Notes: a model not told the origin generated them from the letters alone. 64,000 nucleotides of DNA from an uncultured Eubacterium sp. (GCA_946555345.1 CAMNSS010000001.1:124001-188000), one strand, 5' to 3'. Shown: positions 16,976-26,209, numbered from the stretch's first letter. A program made the numbers and translations.

Positions 16976-19855
16976 TTATGGCAAATAATTTTCAGGATTC
17001 TTTGGTTCGCCATTCACCCTGATCTCAAAGTGAAGATGCGGACCGGTACTTCTGCCTGTGTTACCCGATTCTGCGATATGCTGTCCTTGGAATACCCGTT
17101 CACCTTGGCTTACTAAAAGCTTGCTGTTATGGGCATACCGGGTTTCCATCCCATTCTGGTGGTCGATCTTAACCAAATACCCATAAGCGCCGCTATATCC
17201 TGCAAAAGTTACGACACCGCCGTCTGCCGCCATGACATCGCTTCCGGTGCTGGTCGCCAAGTCAATGCCCGCATGAAGCCTTCCCCATCTCTGCTTGAAG
17301 CCCGATGATTTCGTATACCCGCCTGATAACGGCCAAATATATTTGCCTGAACCCACCGATGGCGGTCTTTCCTTAACGCCGACCAGCGTGATCTCCGCTA
17401 CCGGCTCTTTCTTGACCGTCGTGACAAGTTCATCTTCATCAATTTGTTCCCCGTTTACCAAGGTGATGCGGGAAGTGATTTCACTCAGCCCGTTCTGTCC
17501 TTGCTGCTGCAACTCCGTATAACCTTCGTAAATATCAGCCGATTCCGTCTGCTGTTTCTCATAAGGTACTTCTTTATCATAAGTGACCTTTTCCACAATC
17601 CTTACGGTCAATATCGGTGCGACCTGCCTGATTACCAGCTTGTTTCCCACGGTCAATTTCTTTGGATCTACATTTTCATTATCCGCCAGGATTTCCTCCT
17701 CCGTCATGGAATACAATTTGGCGATATCCGCCAAAGTTTCCCCGGCTACAACCTCATGCAAGGATTCCTTTTCGCCGCTGGTGCAGAGGATATTGACCAT
17801 TTCAGCCTGTGAGGATACTTTGTTGAGATCCGTATTGCTCTTCCTTCCCTTTACATCTTCAACAATCTGAGCTTCTTCTACCTTTGCGCCTTCCTTGCCG
17901 CTCGTATACCGATCCTTAATCTCCTGCAAAACCGCCTCAGCAACTGCCTTGCTCTCGACAGCGCCCACCTTTTCGCCGTTTACATAAATTCCATATGCCT
18001 CGACATTGAGGTTGCCCATGTATGTAAGCCGCTTGAGAATATCCTCCGATGTATCGATTTTCACATCGCCAAGTACGGAAACACGCTCAAACTCGATATC
18101 ATCCCGCACATCAAGGATGACGTCGATTCCTTTGTCCTCCGTGAGTGCGCCCTGCACTAAATCCGTAATGCGGAGAACATCGTCCTTTTCCTTTACGATT
18201 CCCAATGTTTTCCCATTATAGGAATATGCATAAGCAGTATAATAATTAAACACGCCTGCCGCGCCTACCAGCGCCATGAGCACGACTGCGAAAGCCGTCA
18301 ACAGTGCAGCCTTATGCCTATCGCAAAAAGCTTTAAAAATATTGGCTTTTTTGGAAAAGGCGCTTTGCTGGTAATTCATTGCCTTTTGTTTCAGCGCCAT
18401 ATCTACAAACGCCCTGGCTTCCTCCGTCCTCTTTTCCCGTTCTTCGCGCAGCTCTTGTTTTTCCTGCTCGGTTTCAGCCTTTTTTTCCTGTTTGTCCTTG
18501 ATGCCGATAAGGTCGCGCAATGAAACATTTGGCGTTTCTTTAATTTCAGTGTTGATAGTGATACCCTGGACATTTACGATCCCGCCGCCCAGCTCCGCAT
18601 CCGCCTTGCTTTTTTCCTCCAGCCTCTTTTTCTCAAGCTTTGCGCGTGCGATCGCATCCCGTTTCGCTTTTTTTGCAAGTTCCCGCTGCTCTGCCTTGCG
18701 CAGCCGTTCTTCTCTCTTTTTCCTGGCTTTTTCCTGTCTTGCTTCGCGTTCTGCCTGTGCTTTTGCTTCCCGTTCTTCTCTTTCAGCCTTCGCCCTCGCT
18801 GCCTTTTCTGCCCGAAAAGCATGCGCCTGCTGCTCGCGGATCAAATGCTCAACCAATGATTTCTGTTTTCGCAGCTGTCTTTCGGCACGCTCCCGTTCCA
18901 CGCTCTCAAGCCTTTGGGATTTCAAGTTTTCCAGCATTTCCGCCAGTTTTTCCTGCTCGGTTTTAATCAAAAGCTGTTGCTTGGTCAACCGCTCTTGTTG
19001 CTCCTCCGCCAGCTTTCCTGTATTGACATCCGTCGCATGGGACATCATGCCCAGCATGGAATCCTGCTCTTTTTGTGCGGAAAGGAGCGCTTGTTTTGCG
19101 TTTTCCAGTTCAGCCTCCTGCTTTACAGCCGTAACCGTATCGCCGAAAAAGGATGCCGCTTCTTCCGCAGAAGCATATGCCTTGCCATCGTGGCTTCCTT
19201 CCGCAGCAGCCTTTGCGGCCGCCGCTGCTTCCGCTGCCTCTTTCGCCGCCTGCGCTCTTCTTGCTTGCCGTTCTGCTTCTTCCTGCAGCCTGGCCTGTTC
19301 CTGCCTTGCCTGCCGCTCCGCTTCCATCTCTGCGAGCGCTTTCTTTCTGGCAACTTCCCTTGCTTGTTTTTCTGCTTGGATGGCTTGCTGTCTCTTTTTC
19401 TCTGCCTCTTCCTCCATCATTGCGACACGTTTTTGCGCTTCTAAAATCTTTTGCTGCTCCTGCCTGGCCTCCATTTCCCGGCGGATCGCTTCTTCACGTT
19501 TTGCCTGCTGCTCAGCCGCATCCCGCTTTGCCTGCTCTAAAATCGCCTGTCTTGCCGCAATGATTTCATCAGTCTCCTGCAAATATATCTGCTCCGCTGT
19601 TTTCGGAACGTCCTCTTTCGCCTGGGCAGGCTTTAAAACAGCATCCTGCCCATTTCCCGACTCGCTTTGTTTCAAGGTTTCAACGCTCCTGCGCAAGCTC
19701 ACGATGCTTTCGAACATCTTACGGGCTTCCTCGTTTTGTGCGATGAATTCTTCCCTGCTCATCGGCTTCTCTGGCATCGCCTCCGGCGTTATTTTGTTTT
19801 CTGTTCGTTCAGTAGGTTGATTTTTTCTCTTGTTACTTCTCCGAAGCATTGGCAT
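16976..19855 (-). CDS. Membrane-anchored M23 peptidase with LysM, G5 and long coiled coil
   Basis: A 959-residue protein. Residues ~30-490 are a highly charged Glu/Lys/Arg/Ala coiled coil that should be cytoplasmic. One membrane helix follows (~514-540, LLTAFAVVLMALVGAAGVF). Outside come a LysM (~698-745, VVAGETLADIAKLYSM), a G5 domain (~748-828, containing VRIVEKVTYDKEVPYEKQ) and a C-terminal M23 LytM domain (~852-958). The zinc ligands are in RLHAGIDLA and HLHFEIRVNG (HxH). The enzyme should cut peptidoglycan cross-links or stem peptides at the membrane surface. The coiled coil is unusual for the family. The start lies inside the dnaD gene, overlapping it by 67 bases; AGGAG precedes two possible ATGs (19855 and 19849). 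Confidence 0.9.
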   Translation of the reverse strand: MPMLRRSNKRKNQPTERTENKITPEAMPEKPMSREEFIAQNEEARKMFESIVSLRRSVETLKQSESGNGQDAVLKPAQAKEDVPKTAEQIYLQETDEIIAARQAILEQAKRDAAEQQAKREEAIRREMEARQEQQKILEAQKRVAMMEEEAEKKRQQAIQAEKQAREVARKKALAEMEAERQARQEQARLQEEAERQARRAQAAKEAAEAAAAAKAAAEGSHDGKAYASAEEAASFFGDTVTAVKQEAELENAKQALLSAQKEQDSMLGMMSHATDVNTGKLAEEQQERLTKQQLLIKTEQEKLAEMLENLKSQRLESVERERAERQLRKQKSLVEHLIREQQAHAFRAEKAARAKAEREEREAKAQAEREARQEKARKKREERLRKAEQRELAKKAKRDAIARAKLEKKRLEEKSKADAELGGGIVNVQGITINTEIKETPNVSLRDLIGIKDKQEKKAETEQEKQELREEREKRTEEARAFVDMALKQKAMNYQQSAFSKKANIFKAFCDRHKAALLTAFAVVLMALVGAAGVFNYYTAYAYSYNGKTLGIVKEKDDVLRITDLVQGALTEDKGIDVILDVRDDIEFERVSVLGDVKIDTSEDILKRLTYMGNLNVEAYGIYVNGEKVGAVESKAVAEAVLQEIKDRYTSGKEGAKVEEAQIVEDVKGRKSNTDLNKVSSQAEMVNILCTSGEKESLHEVVAGETLADIAKLYSMTEEEILADNENVDPKKLTVGNKLVIRQVAPILTVRIVEKVTYDKEVPYEKQQTESADIYEGYTELQQQGQNGLSEITSRITLVNGEQIDEDELVTTVKKEPVAEITLVGVKERPPSVGSGKYIWPLSGGYTKSSGFKQRWGRLHAGIDLATSTGSDVMAADGGVVTFAGYSGAYGYLVKIDHQNGMETRYAHNSKLLVSQGERVFQGQHIAESGNTGRSTGPHLHFEIRVNGEPKNPENYLP

Positions 19856-21072
19856 CTTTCTCCTGTTTCAAGCATTCCGGTATCCTTGCATTCCGGGCAA
19901 TTATATTTTACTTCCATATGATCCAGCTCAAATCCGTTATCGGTAAGTAAAAAAGCTTTTTCCATATTTAAAGCATCCATCCTGCTCTTCAGCTCATCCA
20001 TAGCAGTTTTTCTGTCCACCCGGTTGGAAATGATAATCTTGGACATTTCCGAGCTTAACGTGACCGACTCATCCTCTATTTCCCGGATTCTTGGAACGGC
20101 CTCATACACCTCGCGTCTCCGCTCTTCCGCCGCCGCTTCGTTTTGGCGGCGCAGCGCTTCATAATACCGCATGATGTCCCCGGTCGTCAAGCTCTTATCT
20201 GTAGCTTGGCCGCCGATTGTTCCGCCCTTTTGCAGCTTTTCATACCAGTTTACAAGAACCTTATTCACATAGTTTATATTGGGATTGGAAATCCCCGATG
20301 TCTTATCGCACGCTTCCAGCACTGTTTCAAGCGGAAATTCCATGCTCTCAAACCATGTCGCCATGATCCGCCGCTCCGCTTCCGTTGGATTTCTGGAAAG
20401 GCCCAGCGCTTGCAACACTCTTTTATATAAAAACTGCTTTTTATCATGTTCGCTAAGGTGTTTTTCCAGGGAAATAACATCCCTAAGCCCTTCGCCAGCC
20501 CACGCCTTAACCACCGCTGATATGTATTTGATATCTTTTTTCCGTTTTTGGTAGCAATAGGAATAGGCATAAGCGATGACCTCCGGCGTCGCGCCAAAAT
20601 CATTGATCCAGGAAACTACCTCCATCAGCTCCGTGCTGTTGAATACCCGGCCCGTCGTCTTCTCGATGGCGAGAAACATATCCTTGATCTGCTGATCCGC
20701 CATGAAGGTTTGAAGATTCTGATCCATATCAACGCTTTTACGGCTGTTTTTCTCCCCGTAAAGCTGCTCTTTTAAAATCAAAAATTCGACATCGTAATCA
20801 AACTTATTATCAGATTTTTTATTGACTTTCCGGATAACGCCTGTTTTTTCCCAGTAATTCCAAGCCTTCCGAACGTCCTCATGCTCCAGGTCGAGATACC
20901 TGCCGATTTCTTCATTACTGATTTCAACGCCAAGCTCCGCATACATCAAGGCAAAAAGATACACCTTGACAAAATCCCCCGGAGCGGCTGCCATATATTC
21001 GTTGATAAAAATATTTTCCACACCCGTATCCAGCAGAAAATAATCATTTACTTTTTCTCTTTTAAAACCCAT
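19789..21072 (-). CDS. DnaD-domain protein fused to a DnaC-loader N-terminal zinc ribbon
   Basis: A 427-residue primosomal-type protein. Residues ~10-105 look like the DnaD winged-helix domain, and ~120-215 like the second DnaD domain (STELMEVVSWINDFG). From about 310 on, the sequence matches the N-terminus of clostridial DnaC-type helicase loaders: REVYEAVPRIREIEDE, then EKAFLLTDNGFELD, then the zinc motif CPECKDTGMLETGERCQC. Normally these begin a separate protein that continues into an AAA+ ATPase; here the frame ends 18 residues after the zinc motif. It sits just after dnaB, where dnaD-dnaC pairs usually lie. It should act in loading DnaB at oriC, but no ATPase partner is in the window. 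Confidence 0.85.
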   Translation of the reverse strand: MGFKREKVNDYFLLDTGVENIFINEYMAAAPGDFVKVYLFALMYAELGVEISNEEIGRYLDLEHEDVRKAWNYWEKTGVIRKVNKKSDNKFDYDVEFLILKEQLYGEKNSRKSVDMDQNLQTFMADQQIKDMFLAIEKTTGRVFNSTELMEVVSWINDFGATPEVIAYAYSYCYQKRKKDIKYISAVVKAWAGEGLRDVISLEKHLSEHDKKQFLYKRVLQALGLSRNPTEAERRIMATWFESMEFPLETVLEACDKTSGISNPNINYVNKVLVNWYEKLQKGGTIGGQATDKSLTTGDIMRYYEALRRQNEAAAEERRREVYEAVPRIREIEDESVTLSSEMSKIIISNRVDRKTAMDELKSRMDALNMEKAFLLTDNGFELDHMEVKYNCPECKDTGMLETGERCQCFGEVTREKINLLNEQKTK

Positions 21073-21338
21073 TCATCCTCCCCGGCAAAGAGATTAGATT
21101 GTCCATTCCATATTTATATGCGGTTTGCCGCATGGCCGGCTACATGATGCTATGCAGTTTGCCGCACAATCGATCGCATGATACAGCGGCCCATCCGCAA
21201 TACACGCCAGCTCGTCTGCGATTTTCCATGCGTCCCGGCCTTGCGCACAATCCGCCGCTTAACATCATTACAATGTTCCCTGCGGATGCAGGCTGTAATG
21301 CGCGGCCGCTTTATGCATGGTTTGCCGCACTGCTAATA
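21073..21338. repeat. Intergenic degenerate repeats between dnaD and dnaB
   Basis: The gap interrupts the replication operon. It contains repeated words such as GTTTGCCGCA (near 21120, 21150 and 21320) and GCGGCC. The same vocabulary appears in the gap at 13105-13325. No gene, promoter or terminator is evident. Confidence 0.5.
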
Positions 21339-22667
21339 CTACATATGATTCGCCGCGCTATCGACAAACCGCGTGTACTTGCTGAGCCATGCGACCTTCA
21401 CCGTTCCTGTCTCGCCCCGCCTCTGCTTTGCCACAATGACTTCACACTCGCCCGGCGTTTCCGTCGTGTCGGGATTATAGTATTCATCCCGATAAAGGAA
21501 AATCACCACGTCGGCATCCTGCTCGATCGAGCCGGATTCCCGCAGGTCGGAGAGCATCGGCCGCTTATCCGTTCTTTCATCCGGTTTCCTGGAAAGCTGC
21601 GAAAGCACCAAAACAGGACAATCGATCTCCCTGGCCAAAAGCTTGAGATTCCTCGATATCGCAGAAACCTCCTGCACCCTGTTATCGCTCTTGCCTTCCG
21701 AACTCATCAGTTGCAGGTAGTCGATCACCACGAAATCAAGCCCCTTCTCTGCCTTGAGCCTTCTGCATTTCCGTTTCATCTCCATGACGCTGATATCGCC
21801 CGAATCATCGATGTTAATATTCGCTTCCGCCATCAGGTCCATCGCATAGTGGATGTTTTCCCAATCGCTCCGGTCAACGGTGCCGCTTTTCAAATTTTTC
21901 ATGCCGACCTTGGACTGCATGCTGAGAAGCCTTTCGCCAAGCTGTTCCTTGGACATTTCCATGCTGAAAATCAAAACGGAAGCCTTGCTTTTGAGCGCCG
22001 CATTCAGCGCCAGCGTCAATGCGAAGGCTGTCTTTCCCATCGCAGGCCTTGCCGCCAAAATAATCAAATCAGATCTTTGCAGTCCCGACAGCTTCTCATC
22101 CAGGTACTTGAATCCCGTAGGAATGCCTGAAATACCGCCTTCCAGCTTAGACGCCCTATCGATCATGGCAATATTTTCAAAGAGGATTTCTTTGATATGG
22201 GTGTATTCTCCCTTTTCCTTCTTCTGGGAAATTTCAAAAATCCTGCTTTCGGCATAGTCAAACATCTGCGCCGCATCCATGCTGTTTTCGTAGCCCTTAA
22301 CCACGATATCATCCGCTGCACTGATGAGATTGCGTAACGCCGCCTTCTCCGAAACGATTTTCGCATACTCCTCAGCATTGGAAGTAGTCGGTGTCCCCGA
22401 GCAAAGCGCGCCCAGATACCCCCTGCCGCCGACCATGTCGAGCGTGCCTCTTTTTTTCAACGCTTCAGCTACCGTAAGATAATCCACCGGCCTGTTCTGC
22501 CTGTGCAGCTCAAAAATAGTCTCAAAAATTTCCTTGTGGTTTTTATCATAAAAATCGCTTGCTTTCACGACATCCACCACGTCAAAGAGCGCATCCTCGG
22601 AAAGCAGGGCTGCGCCTAAAACTGATTTTTCCGCTTCCAAACTATGCGGCGGGATTCTTCCATCCAT
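21339..22667 (-). CDS. dnaB: Replicative DNA helicase DnaB
   Basis: Hexameric fork helicase of about 442 residues. The N-terminal primase-interaction domain begins IPPHSLEAEKSVLGAAL. The RecA-like motor has Walker A in ARPAMGKTAFAL near 205 and Walker B in FVVIDYLQLM. The arginine-finger region is RESGSIEQDADVVIFLYRD. The ATG at 22667 is preferred because CAGGAG is 6 bases upstream; a second in-frame ATG lies 6 bases earlier. It follows rplI by 16 bases, in the order yybS-gdpP-rplI-dnaB known from Bacillus. Confidence 0.96.
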   Translation of the reverse strand: MDGRIPPHSLEAEKSVLGAALLSEDALFDVVDVVKASDFYDKNHKEIFETIFELHRQNRPVDYLTVAEALKKRGTLDMVGGRGYLGALCSGTPTTSNAEEYAKIVSEKAALRNLISAADDIVVKGYENSMDAAQMFDYAESRIFEISQKKEKGEYTHIKEILFENIAMIDRASKLEGGISGIPTGFKYLDEKLSGLQRSDLIILAARPAMGKTAFALTLALNAALKSKASVLIFSMEMSKEQLGERLLSMQSKVGMKNLKSGTVDRSDWENIHYAMDLMAEANINIDDSGDISVMEMKRKCRRLKAEKGLDFVVIDYLQLMSSEGKSDNRVQEVSAISRNLKLLAREIDCPVLVLSQLSRKPDERTDKRPMLSDLRESGSIEQDADVVIFLYRDEYYNPDTTETPGECEVIVAKQRRGETGTVKVAWLSKYTRFVDSAANHM

Positions 22668-22683
22668 GCTCATCTCCTGTATG

Positions 22684-23127
22684 CTAAACAGTTACGGTTA
22701 CCTTTAATGCCGCAGTCACTTCCGGGAACAATTTAATCGTCACCTGTGTATCGCCTGTCTGCTTGATCGGCGCAGCCAGGTCTATTTTCTTCTTATCGAT
22801 CTTAATATTTTCCTGTTTTTCCAACGCTTCCGCAATATCCTTGGAAGTAATTGAGCCAAACAGCTTCCCATTTTCCCCTCCCTTGGACTGGATTGTCAGG
22901 GTCACTTTTTCGAGTTCCCTAGCCTGCTCCTGTGCAGCTTCCTTCTGTGCCTGGCGTTTTTCCGCAGCCAGGGCTTTCTGCTTTTCCAAATTTCTGACAT
23001 TGCCCTCAGTCGCTTCCTTCGCAAGCCCTCTCGGCAAAAGCATATTGCGTGCATAACCATCGCTCACTTTTACGATTTCCCCAGCTTTGCCAGTTCCTTT
23101 TACATCCTTTAACAGTATTACTATCAT
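22684..23127 (-). CDS. rplI: 50S ribosomal protein L9
   Basis: 147 residues. The diagnostic N-terminal domain ([19 protein letters not shown], then [15 protein letters not shown]) is followed by a long connecting helix ([19 protein letters not shown]) and the C-terminal rRNA-binding domain containing [16 protein letters not shown]. Normal length. It is the third gene of the leftward operon. Confidence 0.97.
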   Translation of the reverse strand: MIVILLKDVKGTGKAGEIVKVSDGYARNMLLPRGLAKEATEGNVRNLEKQKALAAEKRQAQKEAAQEQARELEKVTLTIQSKGGENGKLFGSITSKDIAEALEKQENIKIDKKKIDLAAPIKQTGDTQVTIKLFPEVTAALKVTVTV

Positions 23128-23154
23128 TGATTATATCCTCCTAATGTGTCATTT

Positions 23155-24915
23155 TTAAGAAATATGGTTTCCCAGCGCTTTCCTGATTTGTGCAAGAATT
23201 TCCGCAGGAGGGCAGTCCACCTGTGCGCCTGCCGTGTTCAAGTGCCCGCCGCCGCCGAATTTTTCCATCACGATCTGAACGTTAAAATCACCCAATGAAC
23301 GGGCGCTTACAACGGTCTTTCCCTGTTCGTTTATCCCCGCCACAAAACTTGCCTTAACGCCTTTAATCGCCAGCAGTTCATCCGCAGCCTGGGAATTGAT
23401 AATCTGGGCATTTGCGCTCTGCCCCGGGGATACGGACATCGCAACGCCATCCTGGTAAAACTCCGCATTCGCAACGCATACGGCCTTTGTCTTGAAGTTC
23501 TCGGGATCTGCTTGAAAGTATCTTTTGACGTTTGTCAGATCTGCGCCTGCGCGCCTGAGCCAAGATGCCGCTTCAAAGGTCCGCACACCTGCTTTAATGG
23601 AAAAGCGGTTGGTGTCCACCATGATTCCTGCCAAAAGCGCATCGGCCTCCAGCTTGGTAAGTACTTTTTTCTCGCAAGCATATTGAACAATCTCGGTCAC
23701 CAGCTCCGATGCCGATGACGCATAAGATTCCATATAAGAAAGAATCTGATTTGGCAAAACATCCTCAGCCATCCTGTGATGGTCGATTACCACAAGCCTG
23801 TTGACCCGCTCAACGAGCTCCATCGACTCAACAAGGACCGGCCTGTGCGTATCTACCAAAACGACAAGCGAATGTTCATCCGCATAGGAAAGCGCCCGTT
23901 CCGTCGGAATCAAATCATATTCTCCGGTCTGTTTTGCGTCTTCTACAAGATCAATCAGTGAATCGTTGATGCTGTTGAGGACGATGTAAGCTTCTTTTCC
24001 TACGCTCTTGGCAACCCGGCAAATCCCCAGGGCTGCGCCGAAACTATCCAGGTCCGGGCTTTTATGCCCCATGATGAATACCTTGGATGACTGAACCATC
24101 AGCATCTTCAAAGCGTGCGCAATGATGCGCGATTTTCCCTTGAAACCCTTTTCTACGCTTTGCGAACGCCCGCCATAATATTCCAGGTTCTTGACGTTTT
24201 TCACGATGGCCTGGTCGCCGCCCCTTCCAAATGCCAAGTCCAACGCATCCTGCGCATAGCGTTCGCTCTCCAGCAAGGTTTTGCCGCCAATGCCGATACC
24301 GATACTGAGCGTAACCGGAAAATCCGTTTCCGTCTCGATTTCCCTGATTTCATCTAAAATGCAAAATTTCTTCTCCACAAGGGTTTTATAGTTTTTTTGG
24401 GTCAAGACCACTTCATACAAATGATCCCTGTACCTGGCGGATGCTGCGCCCAGCTTCTCTACCCAGGCTTTAATATGCTTGTCTATTTCGCTGGAAAGCT
24501 TCAGTTCTTTTTCTTCGCCTGCGCTGGCCATTAATTCGTCAAAATTATCGATATTGATCAATGCGATACAAGGTTTTTCATCCTTATACAGCTCTTTCAG
24601 GTTTTCAAAGGTTGTAATATCGATAAAATACAGCATGATCGAGGCCATATCGCCTTCCCCGACGAATCCCGCCAATATTTTAAAAGCCTTTTCATTCCGC
24701 TTGCAGACCAGAAACGATCCATTTTCTGCAATTTCCACAAATTCAGGCAGTTTAATCCCCGTAAGCGCAAAGATGTCGCCGCCCGTTATTCCATCATATT
24801 TGAATACCTCTGCAATTTTTTCATTGGCTTTCGTGATCTTCCCCTGTGCATTGATGATACAGGTTGGGACGATTGAATAGTGAGCCAATAATTTCTCGAT
24901 CCTTCCGACGTACAT
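23155..24915 (-). CDS. gdpP: GdpP-type cyclic-di-AMP phosphodiesterase, without transmembrane helices
   Basis: A 586-residue protein. An N-terminal PAS-like domain (VPTCIINAQGKITKANEKI) comes first. A degenerate GGDEF domain follows (INIDNFDELMASAGEE; the active-site motif is not GGDEF). Then comes a DHH/DHHA1 phosphoesterase: GHKSPDLDSFGAALG near 280, VDTHRP, the DHH in VVIDHHRMAED near 375, and GGGGHLNTAGAQ near 553. It should hydrolyse c-di-AMP to pApA. Canonical GdpP is about 655 residues with two N-terminal membrane helices. Here the chain starts directly at the PAS domain, so it should be cytosolic unless the 15-base-distant membrane protein upstream tethers it. Confidence 0.9.
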   Translation of the reverse strand: MYVGRIEKLLAHYSIVPTCIINAQGKITKANEKIAEVFKYDGITGGDIFALTGIKLPEFVEIAENGSFLVCKRNEKAFKILAGFVGEGDMASIMLYFIDITTFENLKELYKDEKPCIALINIDNFDELMASAGEEKELKLSSEIDKHIKAWVEKLGAASARYRDHLYEVVLTQKNYKTLVEKKFCILDEIREIETETDFPVTLSIGIGIGGKTLLESERYAQDALDLAFGRGGDQAIVKNVKNLEYYGGRSQSVEKGFKGKSRIIAHALKMLMVQSSKVFIMGHKSPDLDSFGAALGICRVAKSVGKEAYIVLNSINDSLIDLVEDAKQTGEYDLIPTERALSYADEHSLVVLVDTHRPVLVESMELVERVNRLVVIDHHRMAEDVLPNQILSYMESYASSASELVTEIVQYACEKKVLTKLEADALLAGIMVDTNRFSIKAGVRTFEAASWLRRAGADLTNVKRYFQADPENFKTKAVCVANAEFYQDGVAMSVSPGQSANAQIINSQAADELLAIKGVKASFVAGINEQGKTVVSARSLGDFNVQIVMEKFGGGGHLNTAGAQVDCPPAEILAQIRKALGNHIS

Positions 24916-24930
24916 ATCTTTCTCCTAAAT

Positions 24931-25683
24931 TTATCTTATCTTTCTTCCCTGTATCCTGGACTTGATTCCCATCATCAGATCGAACAGCCCAAGCAGAATT
25001 AAAAACAGCTTCCCGATGGAAGTTCCCCATAAAACGATCACAAAGACAACCCCGAGTGCAGGCGGAAGCCTTTTTAGGTGGACAAACATCAATACTACGG
25101 AAACTCCCTGCAAGGAAAATACCAGATCAAACAAAAGATTGATATTGGCATATAACATCATATCGCCGACGATACCCGTTTCCGTTAAAATCCACGTGAA
25201 CAGATACATGAGCATGATCGCCGTTCCTGTCCCCCGCGAAAACGAAAATTCCCGAAACTTCGGCATCATCGCAACTTCCTTATGCCGTTTCAGCAACCTG
25301 CTTAAAATCAGGTACGCAAGATAGGACACCACAAGCCCCATGAACATAATGCTTACCGGCAGCACTTGAAATACGCTATTATAAACCTGGACGAGTACAT
25401 CCGCCCGCTCCGCCTCGTCGATTCCCGCCATGTTCAAAGCTTCAATTAACACCGGGTTTTTAGCCGCTTCCGTTGACAGGAGCTTTGCCAGCTCCTGGAG
25501 CTGGGAATAAATCCCTGATCCCGTCAAGGACGCCACAAGAAAGACGACCGCTGCCGCCGCCGATATGACAAGCATTGATTTCAAAACAACCTTATATGGT
25601 GAAACTGTAGCCGTCTGAATCATTCCAGGCATTACGATGAAAGGAATTGTCAGCGTTAGAAAAAATATGAGCAGTAAATACAT
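24931..25683 (-). CDS. YybS-like DUF2232 membrane protein
   Basis: A 250-residue protein with six to seven hydrophobic segments, beginning MYLLLIFFLTLTIPFIVMPG and including VLKSMLVISAAAAVVFLVASL. Its place immediately upstream of gdpP-rplI-dnaB is that of Bacillus yybS, and the final helix pattern (VVLWGTSIGKLFLILLGLFD) fits DUF2232. Usual members are about 300 residues, so the N-terminal helices are fewer. Its function is unknown. It may anchor the soluble GdpP-like protein; that is inference from gene order. Confidence 0.75.
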   Translation of the reverse strand: MYLLLIFFLTLTIPFIVMPGMIQTATVSPYKVVLKSMLVISAAAAVVFLVASLTGSGIYSQLQELAKLLSTEAAKNPVLIEALNMAGIDEAERADVLVQVYNSVFQVLPVSIMFMGLVVSYLAYLILSRLLKRHKEVAMMPKFREFSFSRGTGTAIMLMYLFTWILTETGIVGDMMLYANINLLFDLVFSLQGVSVVLMFVHLKRLPPALGVVFVIVLWGTSIGKLFLILLGLFDLMMGIKSRIQGRKIR

Positions 25684-25716
25684 CCGGCGTCTCCTAAAAA
25701 TATCTATATAGTAAAT

Positions 25717-25745
25717 AGTATACCATAAACCGATTGTTTTGTCTT
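25717..25745 (-). promoter_or_regulatory. Candidate promoter of the yybS-gdpP-rplI-dnaB-dnaD operon
   Basis: On the minus strand: AAGACA, a 17-bp spacer, then an extended -10 TGGTATACT. It lies about 35 bases before the yybS start. Confidence 0.5.
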
Positions 25746-25918
25746 CTACTAGATGTTGTGGGCTTTTCGTTTATGGCGCGGAATTATGGCACGAAAAGGC
25801 TATCCCTGCGTCAAGGCGGGCGCACCCAGAAAAGGGCGGAGCCGCATCCATGAAACAAATCCGGTTTTGCCGATTCCGTTTCAACGGCAAGCTTTGCTGA
25901 TTCCCCCTCCTGCACAAT
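25746..25918. other. Intergenic, nothing recognised
   Basis: The stretch between the operon promoter and the rpsR terminator has no gene or ordered repeat that I can support. Confidence 0.5.
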
Positions 25919-25944
25919 GAAAAAGCCGGACAAATGTCCGGCTT
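25919..25944 (-). terminator. Terminator of rpsF-ssb-rpsR
   Basis: The stem AAGCCGGAC / GTCCGGCTT with a 4-base loop is followed by a run of five T on the minus strand. It lies about 30 bases after the rpsR stop. Confidence 0.88.
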
Positions 25945-25972
25945 AAACGAATCGCTCATGATTCATTGATCA

Positions 25973-26209
25973 TTAGTCAGCAGTATAAGGCAGAAGCGCT
26001 ACGATTCTTGCCCTCTTAATTGCTTTCGTAACCTCTCTCTGGTGCATCGCACAAGTTCCCGTGATCCTCTTCGGCAGAATCTTGCCCCGTTCAGTTACAT
26101 ACTTTCTCAGCTTTTCAACATCCTTATAATCTATCGTTTCCGTTTTATCTGCGCAAAACTGGCATACTTTTTTTCTTCTCATGCCGCCGCGTCTCTTGTT
26201 GTTATCCAT
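25973..26209 (-). CDS. rpsR: 30S ribosomal protein S18
   Basis: 78 residues. The N-terminal Gly/Arg-rich start is followed by a CQFCADK zinc-type pair. The core [20 protein letters not shown] and [19 protein letters not shown] are diagnostic. It is the last gene of the rpsF-ssb-rpsR operon and is intact. Confidence 0.97.
   Translation of the reverse strand: MDNNKRRGGMRRKKVCQFCADKTETIDYKDVEKLRKYVTERGKILPKRITGTCAMHQREVTKAIKRARIVALLPYTAD

Noticed and set aside
18492-19820. 442-codon Ser/Cys/Ala/Phe-rich open frame antisense to the M23 coiled coil
   Set aside because: Mirror of the Glu/Lys/Ala/Arg-rich repeats on the other strand; no start signal.
21099-22130. 343-codon open frame antisense to dnaB
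   Set aside because: Opposite the helicase motor motifs; composition is non-protein-like.
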